Shown: one piece after another, positions 7,062 to 12,101 of the stretch | Layout of the letters: every line of letters begins with the position of its first letter | How positions within the stretch are numbered: the first letter of the stretch is position 1 | NCBI GenBank assembly: GCA_013696945.1 | Contig: JACCXQ010000231.1 | Span: forward strand, 1 to 12,101 | Direction: 5' to 3' | DNA: 12,101 nucleotides | Source of the DNA: Chloroflexota bacterium | GTDB lineage: Bacteria > Chloroflexota > Limnocylindria > Limnocylindrales > CSP1-4 | Made by a program: the position numbers and the translations under genes | The notes under the pieces: generated by a model | Database searches by the model: none | Told to the model about the DNA's origin: nothing | What the model saw: the letters and a program-made list of their open reading frames with translations, nothing else

Positions 7062-7943
7062 ATGGCCCGACGTCTCCATCTGCCGTGGGCCGCGCGACCT
7101 GCCCGCCCCGGCGTGGGGAGGGCTGGCGGCGCGGTGCGCGGCTCCGGCGATCCCGATGCGTGGCTCGATGACGACGCGTCGCCGCCGGAATGCCCGCCCG
7201 GCTGGAGGACGGGACCGCCCGACTTCGTCGGCGTCGGCGCCCAGAAGGCCGGCACCACCTGGTGGTTCAAGCTGCTGACCGCCCACCCCGACGTCCACGA
7301 GACCGGAGGTCAACGCCCAGAGCTGCACTTCTTCGATCGTTTCGTTACCGGCTGGCCGGGTCCTGATGACGTCGAGCGCTACCACCGCTTCTTCCCGCGA
7401 CCTCCCGGTGCCATGGCCGGAGAGAAGACGCCCATCTACATGGCGTGCCATTGGGTCCCGCGCATGCTCCGCGACGCTGCGCCAGAGACGCGTCCGATCG
7501 TCCTGCTTCGCGACCCGATCGCGCGGTACGTGTCCGGGCGTACGCACGAGGACGCCCGACTGGCCCGCGTCCACCGCGGCGTGCGCGACCCGGCCAACGA
7601 GGTGCGCTGGGTGAGCGACGCGTTCGCGAAGGGCCTCTACGCACAGCAACTGGGCTGGCTGTACGCGGCGTTCCCGCGCGAGCAGGTCCTGGTGCTCCAG
7701 TACGAGCGCTGCGTGGCGGACCCGGCCGCCCAGCTCGCTCGGACGTACGCATTCCTCGGGCTCGATCCCTTCGAGCCGCCGTCCGACGAGCTCGCGCGTC
7801 CGCGGAACGTGACTCGCCGCGAGAAGCTCGAGTTGGAGCCTGAGCGCCGCACGATGCTCGTGGATCTCTACCGTGATGACGTCGCGCGGCTCGCGACGCT
7901 CGTACCCGACATCGACCCGGCGCTCTGGCCCGACTTCTCCTAG
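7062..7943 (+). CDS. PAPS-dependent sulfotransferase (second copy)
   Basis: This 293-residue sulfotransferase has a basic, Arg/Pro/Gly-rich N-terminal stretch (residues 1-50). The PAPS 5'-loop follows, FVGVGAQKAGTTWWFKLL (residues 55-72, with K62, G64, T65, T66). Further elements are a HPDVHE segment, an ELHFFDRF block (E87, H89), GEKTPIYM (E121, K122) and the 3'-phosphate site RPIVLLRDPIARYVSG, with R150 and S158. The QKAGTT form of the loop differs from PRSGTS in the first copy, and little else aligns outside the cofactor sites. The two therefore look like separate acquisitions or old paralogs with different acceptors rather than a recent duplication. It stands alone on the plus strand between two minus-strand groups, starts behind GAGGAG, and its TAG stop overlaps the rmd stop in CTAG. 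It probably sulfates a sugar of the locus product; the acceptor position is unknown. Confidence 0.92.
   Translation: MARRLHLPWAARPARPGVGRAGGAVRGSGDPDAWLDDDASPPECPPGWRTGPPDFVGVGAQKAGTTWWFKLLTAHPDVHETGGQRPELHFFDRFVTGWPGPDDVERYHRFFPRPPGAMAGEKTPIYMACHWVPRMLRDAAPETRPIVLLRDPIARYVSGRTHEDARLARVHRGVRDPANEVRWVSDAFAKGLYAQQLGWLYAAFPREQVLVLQYERCVADPAAQLARTYAFLGLDPFEPPSDELARPRNVTRREKLELEPERRTMLVDLYRDDVARLATLVPDIDPALWPDFS
7940..7943. other. Second CTAG palindrome serving as stop codon on both strands
   Basis: TAG at 7941-7943 ends the sulfotransferase gene and, on the minus strand, TAG at 7942-7940 ends rmd. This is the same arrangement as at 4227-4230. No hairpin with a T-run is visible nearby. Confidence 0.9.
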
Positions 7944-8868
7944 CGCGCGGCGTGTGCGACGGGGGCCGCCTTCACCCCTGAGGCCCAGACGTCGGCAAGG
8001 GTCTGGCTGAGCGGCGTGGTGGCGCGCCAGTCGATGAGACGCTCGACGCGAGTGGCATCGCCGCGGATCTCCGCGGGGTCGTCGGGACGCACGAGCGAAG
8101 GGTCGGCCACGACCTCCGGATCGACGCCGGCCAGCCGGCACAGCTCCTCGAGGATCGCGCGGATGGCGACGGCGTGGCCCGAGCAGACATTCACGACGAT
8201 GCCGCCGCGCGGCAGTGTCCCATCGTGCAGGCCCTCGAGCAGCCGCCGATACGCGTCCACAACGTCCCGCACGTCGGTCAGATCGCGCCGGACATCGAGG
8301 TTCCCGGTCGGGATCGTCTCAGCCTCCCCGCGGGCGACGGCCCGAACGCGTCCGGCGAGTGCGGGGATGACGAAGACCGGCCGCTGGCCGGGACCGGCGT
8401 GGTTGAACGAGCGGGTCACCACCAGGCCGAGCCCTTCGCGAGCCGCGTAAGCGAGCGCGGCCGATTCCTGGCCCGCCTTCGAGATGGCGTACGCCGTCGC
8501 CGGCCGGAGCGGTGCCGTCTCGCGGAGCGGAAGGTCTTCCGGTCGTGGTGCGCCGTAGACCTCCGATGAGCCCGTGACCAGCAGCGCCGGCCGCCGGTCC
8601 ATCCGCCGCATCCCTTCGAGCACGTTGACCGTGCCACCGACGGTGACCGCGAATGCGTGGCCCGGGTCACCGGCTGCATCGGGCGCGAACGCGACCGCCG
8701 CGAGGTGAGCCACCGCATCGGGCGCGAGCTCGGTGAGCGCGTCGGCGACGTCGTCCGGCTCAGTGACGTCGAGATCGCCGGCGTCGAGGACCTCGTGGCC
8801 AGCGTCGGTCATCGCGCTCGTCAACCACCGTCCCACGAACCCCGACGCGCCCGTGATCAGGACGCGCA

Positions 8869-8869
<1 letters not shown>
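7940..8869 (-). CDS. rmd: GDP-4-dehydro-6-deoxy-D-mannose reductase (Rmd-like)
   Basis: This 309-residue extended short-chain dehydrogenase likely reduces GDP-4-keto-6-deoxy-D-mannose, the product of Gmd, to GDP-D-rhamnose. It has the cofactor loop TGASGFVG (residues 6-13), SSEVYG (S101-G106), and the catalytic YAISK (Y127 and K131). It also has TRSFNHAGPGQ, and the C-terminal block VNVCSGHAVAIRAILEEL followed by D-P-S-L-V-R-P-D-D, which closely resembles Rmd proteins. The chosen ATG overlaps the gmd stop by one base (TGATG), and the nucleotide loop starts at once, so a start nine codons earlier inside gmd is unlikely. A C4-reductase giving GDP-D-talose, or another NDP-sugar epimerase, cannot be excluded, but coupling to gmd makes Rmd the best call. 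Confidence 0.87.
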
Positions 8870-10816
<1,947 letters not shown>

Positions 10817-10833
10817 CGTGTCCCGCAGCGCGG

Positions 10834-11736
10834 TCAGTGGAGGCGGCGGGCGCTGTCCCCGGGACCGAGCAGCGCGCCGGCCAGTTCGCCCGCCGCCTGG
10901 GCCCACGCCACCCACAGGACGAATGGGAACACCATCGCCAGGCGGGCCGGTGGTTCCTGCTTCGCGGCCGCGACCCTCATCCTGCGGAGGGCGCGCGGGA
11001 CTGGGATGAGCAGTGCGCGGAGGGCACGCCACGGCGCCTCCCTCGGGCGCTCATCGCGCCGGGTGCCCTCGAAGTTCCGCCCGGCGAAGAAGTGGAGCAA
11101 CGTCGTCGGCAGGAACCCCCGCGATTGGTAGTGGGTCACGAAGATCGAATCGTCGGCGGCCAGGCGTTGGCCGCGCGCTTTGAGGGACTCGTTGATGAGC
11201 GCCTCGATGGCTCGATCGCCGTGCTCGTCCAGGATCGCATGGAGTGCCTCCCGCTTGAACGAGAGATCGGCGCCCGACAGATACGCGGCCGAACCCTTGG
11301 GTTGGGGCGGCAGGTACGGCGTATGGCCGGCGTAGAAGCTGGCCCAGTCGATGAGCTCATCGGTCGAGCCGTTCACTACGGTCCCGCCGATGGCGGCAGC
11401 GTCCGGGTCCTCGCGATGCGCGTTCAGCATCCGCTCGATCCAGTCAGGGGCCGCGATGCAGTGATCGTCGGTCATCGCGATGACGTCGCCGCTGGCCTCG
11501 CGGTAGGCGCGCATCCGCATCTCGGCTATATCCGACCCGGGCATGCGGATCCAGCGCACGTTCGCCCCGAGCGACCCATCGGAGGGCACGGGATGATCGC
11601 TACCATCGACCAGGATGACCTCAGCTCCAGCGCGCTCGGACTGCGCGCGGAGGCTCTCGTAGGTCTCCCTGGCGACCGGCCAGCCGTCGTGGGTGGCGAT
11701 GGTGATGGACAGGCTCGGGCGGCGCTCGGACGTCAT
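10834..11736 (-). CDS. Family 2 glycosyltransferase, tandem paralog A
   Basis: This 300-residue family 2 glycosyltransferase is the first gene of the minus-strand group running to rmd. It has SLSITIATHDGWP at the N terminus, EVILVDGSD (D44), and AMTDDHCIAAPDWIERML with D90, D91, H92 at the metal/nucleotide site. An ELIDWASFYAGHTPYLPPQP block, an LSFKREAL segment and a C-terminal hydrophobic stretch (FPFVLWVAWAQAAGELAGAL) follow. Two starts are possible. ATG 11736 is chosen because GAGAGG lies four bases upstream and the length matches the paralog. ATG 11748 would add four residues but has no purine-rich site. The neighbouring copy shares order of motifs, spacing and the last residues, so both arose by tandem duplication and then diverged. 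The sugar donor is not known. Confidence 0.9.
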   Translation of the reverse strand: MTSERRPSLSITIATHDGWPVARETYESLRAQSERAGAEVILVDGSDHPVPSDGSLGANVRWIRMPGSDIAEMRMRAYREASGDVIAMTDDHCIAAPDWIERMLNAHREDPDAAAIGGTVVNGSTDELIDWASFYAGHTPYLPPQPKGSAAYLSGADLSFKREALHAILDEHGDRAIEALINESLKARGQRLAADDSIFVTHYQSRGFLPTTLLHFFAGRNFEGTRRDERPREAPWRALRALLIPVPRALRRMRVAAAKQEPPARLAMVFPFVLWVAWAQAAGELAGALLGPGDSARRLH

Positions 11737-11768
11737 CGTCCCTCTCATCGGATCGGACCGGCGGCGGC

Positions 11769-11775
11769 TATCCTA
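11769..11775. promoter_or_regulatory. Overlapping divergent -10 elements in a short intergenic gap
   Basis: The plus strand has TATCCT at 11769-11774, nine bases before ATG 11784. The minus strand reads TAGGAT from 11775 to 11770, which would give glycosyltransferase A a leader of roughly 25 bases carrying GAGAGG. The two hexamers share five base pairs, so RNA polymerase could serve only one direction at a time. No -35 boxes are recognisable, so this rests on spacing alone. Confidence 0.4.
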
Positions 11776-11783
11776 CCGCCCGC

Positions 11784-12101
11784 ATGACGACCGGCGAGTG
11801 GCGACCCACCGAGATCGAGGGCGTGATGGAGCGCGCTGTCGATGCCCGGGCCGATGTCCGAGGTTCCTTCGCCGAACTCTGGCGACACGGCTGGACGAGT
11901 GAGCATATTCCGGGCTCCTTCGTCCAGGCCAACCTGTCGCGGTCGCGGGCGGGGACGCTCCGCGGCATGCACGTCCACCAGCGGCAGACCGACCTGTGGG
12001 TCCTCGTCGAGGGCCGGGCCTTCGTCGTCCTGACCGACCTGCGCCCGACCGTCACCCGATCGCCGACCGTCCTCACGCGCCACGCGACGGTGGGCGCTAC
12101 G
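11784..12101 (+). CDS. rmlC: RmlC-like dTDP-4-dehydrorhamnose 3,5-epimerase (3' end outside window)
   Basis: The first 106 codons of a cupin-fold sugar epimerase run off the right edge. RmlC inverts C3 and C5 of dTDP-4-keto-6-deoxy-glucose on the way to dTDP-L-rhamnose. Visible signatures are VRGSFAELWRHGW (family pattern RGFFxExYR), SFVQANLSRSRAGTLRGMHVH and a DLRP segment after the VLVEGRAFVVL strand. H63 of LRGMH corresponds to the catalytic His of the LRGLHFQ motif in RmlC. The catalytic Asp and Tyr lie beyond the window. The loop after the His is shorter than in classical RmlC and reads HVHQRQTDLW instead of the F-Q-x-Q-G-K pattern. A related 3-epimerase or 3,5-epimerase acting on another NDP-keto sugar is therefore possible. 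It is divergent from glycosyltransferase A, and its ATG lies nine bases behind a TATCCT. Confidence 0.85.
   Translation, partial: MTTGEWRPTEIEGVMERAVDARADVRGSFAELWRHGWTSEHIPGSFVQANLSRSRAGTLRGMHVHQRQTDLWVLVEGRAFVVLTDLRPTVTRSPTVLTRHATVGAT

Noticed and set aside
6897..8141. N-terminal extension of sqdB to an 826-residue open frame on the minus strand
   Set aside because: The extension is antisense to the second sulfotransferase, has Arg/Pro/Gly-rich sequence with no domain, and SqdB homology begins exactly at GTG 6896.
10838..11032. Upstream extension of glycosyltransferase B to a 370-residue frame
   Set aside because: It overlaps the C-terminal coding part of glycosyltransferase A, is Pro/Arg/Gly low-complexity, and the paralog shows the protein starts near PPLSVVVP.

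Overview
This is a gene-dense, GC-rich window from a cell-surface polysaccharide locus. It holds twelve protein-coding genes, and the longest gap is about 165 bp. No RNA gene, mobile element or CRISPR array was seen. The organism cannot be named from the window. The high GC content, an LCP-family wall-polymer ligase, GTG/TTG starts and -10 hexamers lying directly against start codons fit a GC-rich bacterium of the Chloroflexota or Actinomycetota kind. That placement is inference.

Layout, left to right. (1) Plus strand, 1-4230: the C-terminal part of a Wzy/O-antigen-ligase-type membrane protein, a beta-propeller protein resembling the GINT1 N-terminal domain (apparently starting at CTG), a PAPS-dependent sulfotransferase, and an LCP phosphotransferase with an extra N-terminal membrane region. 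(2) Minus strand, 6896-4227: sqdB (UDP-sulfoquinovose synthase) followed by a polyprenyl-phosphate phosphoglycosyl transferase that would start repeat-unit synthesis. (3) Plus strand, 7062-7943: a second sulfotransferase. (4) Minus strand, 11736-7940: two tandem paralogous family-2 glycosyltransferases, then gmd and rmd, which make GDP-D-rhamnose from GDP-mannose. (5) Plus strand, 11784 to the right edge: the start of an RmlC-like dTDP-4-keto-sugar 3,5-epimerase.

The genes describe one pathway. Activated sugars are made (GDP-D-rhamnose, UDP-sulfoquinovose, probably dTDP-L-rhamnose). A first sugar phosphate is loaded on the lipid carrier, glycosyltransferases extend it, Wzy polymerises it, sulfotransferases decorate it, and LCP attaches it to the wall. 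The unusual point is two kinds of sulfur in one locus: a C-S sulfonate sugar from SqdB and O-sulfate esters from two sulfotransferases. This suggests a sulfonated and sulfated, wall-anchored glycan.

The organisation is also notable. Both convergent gene pairs share a single CTAG palindrome as overlapping stop codons. Two genes start directly behind nearly identical TA(G/T)ACTCCG(G/C)CC-GTGAC sequences, which look like leaderless promoters.
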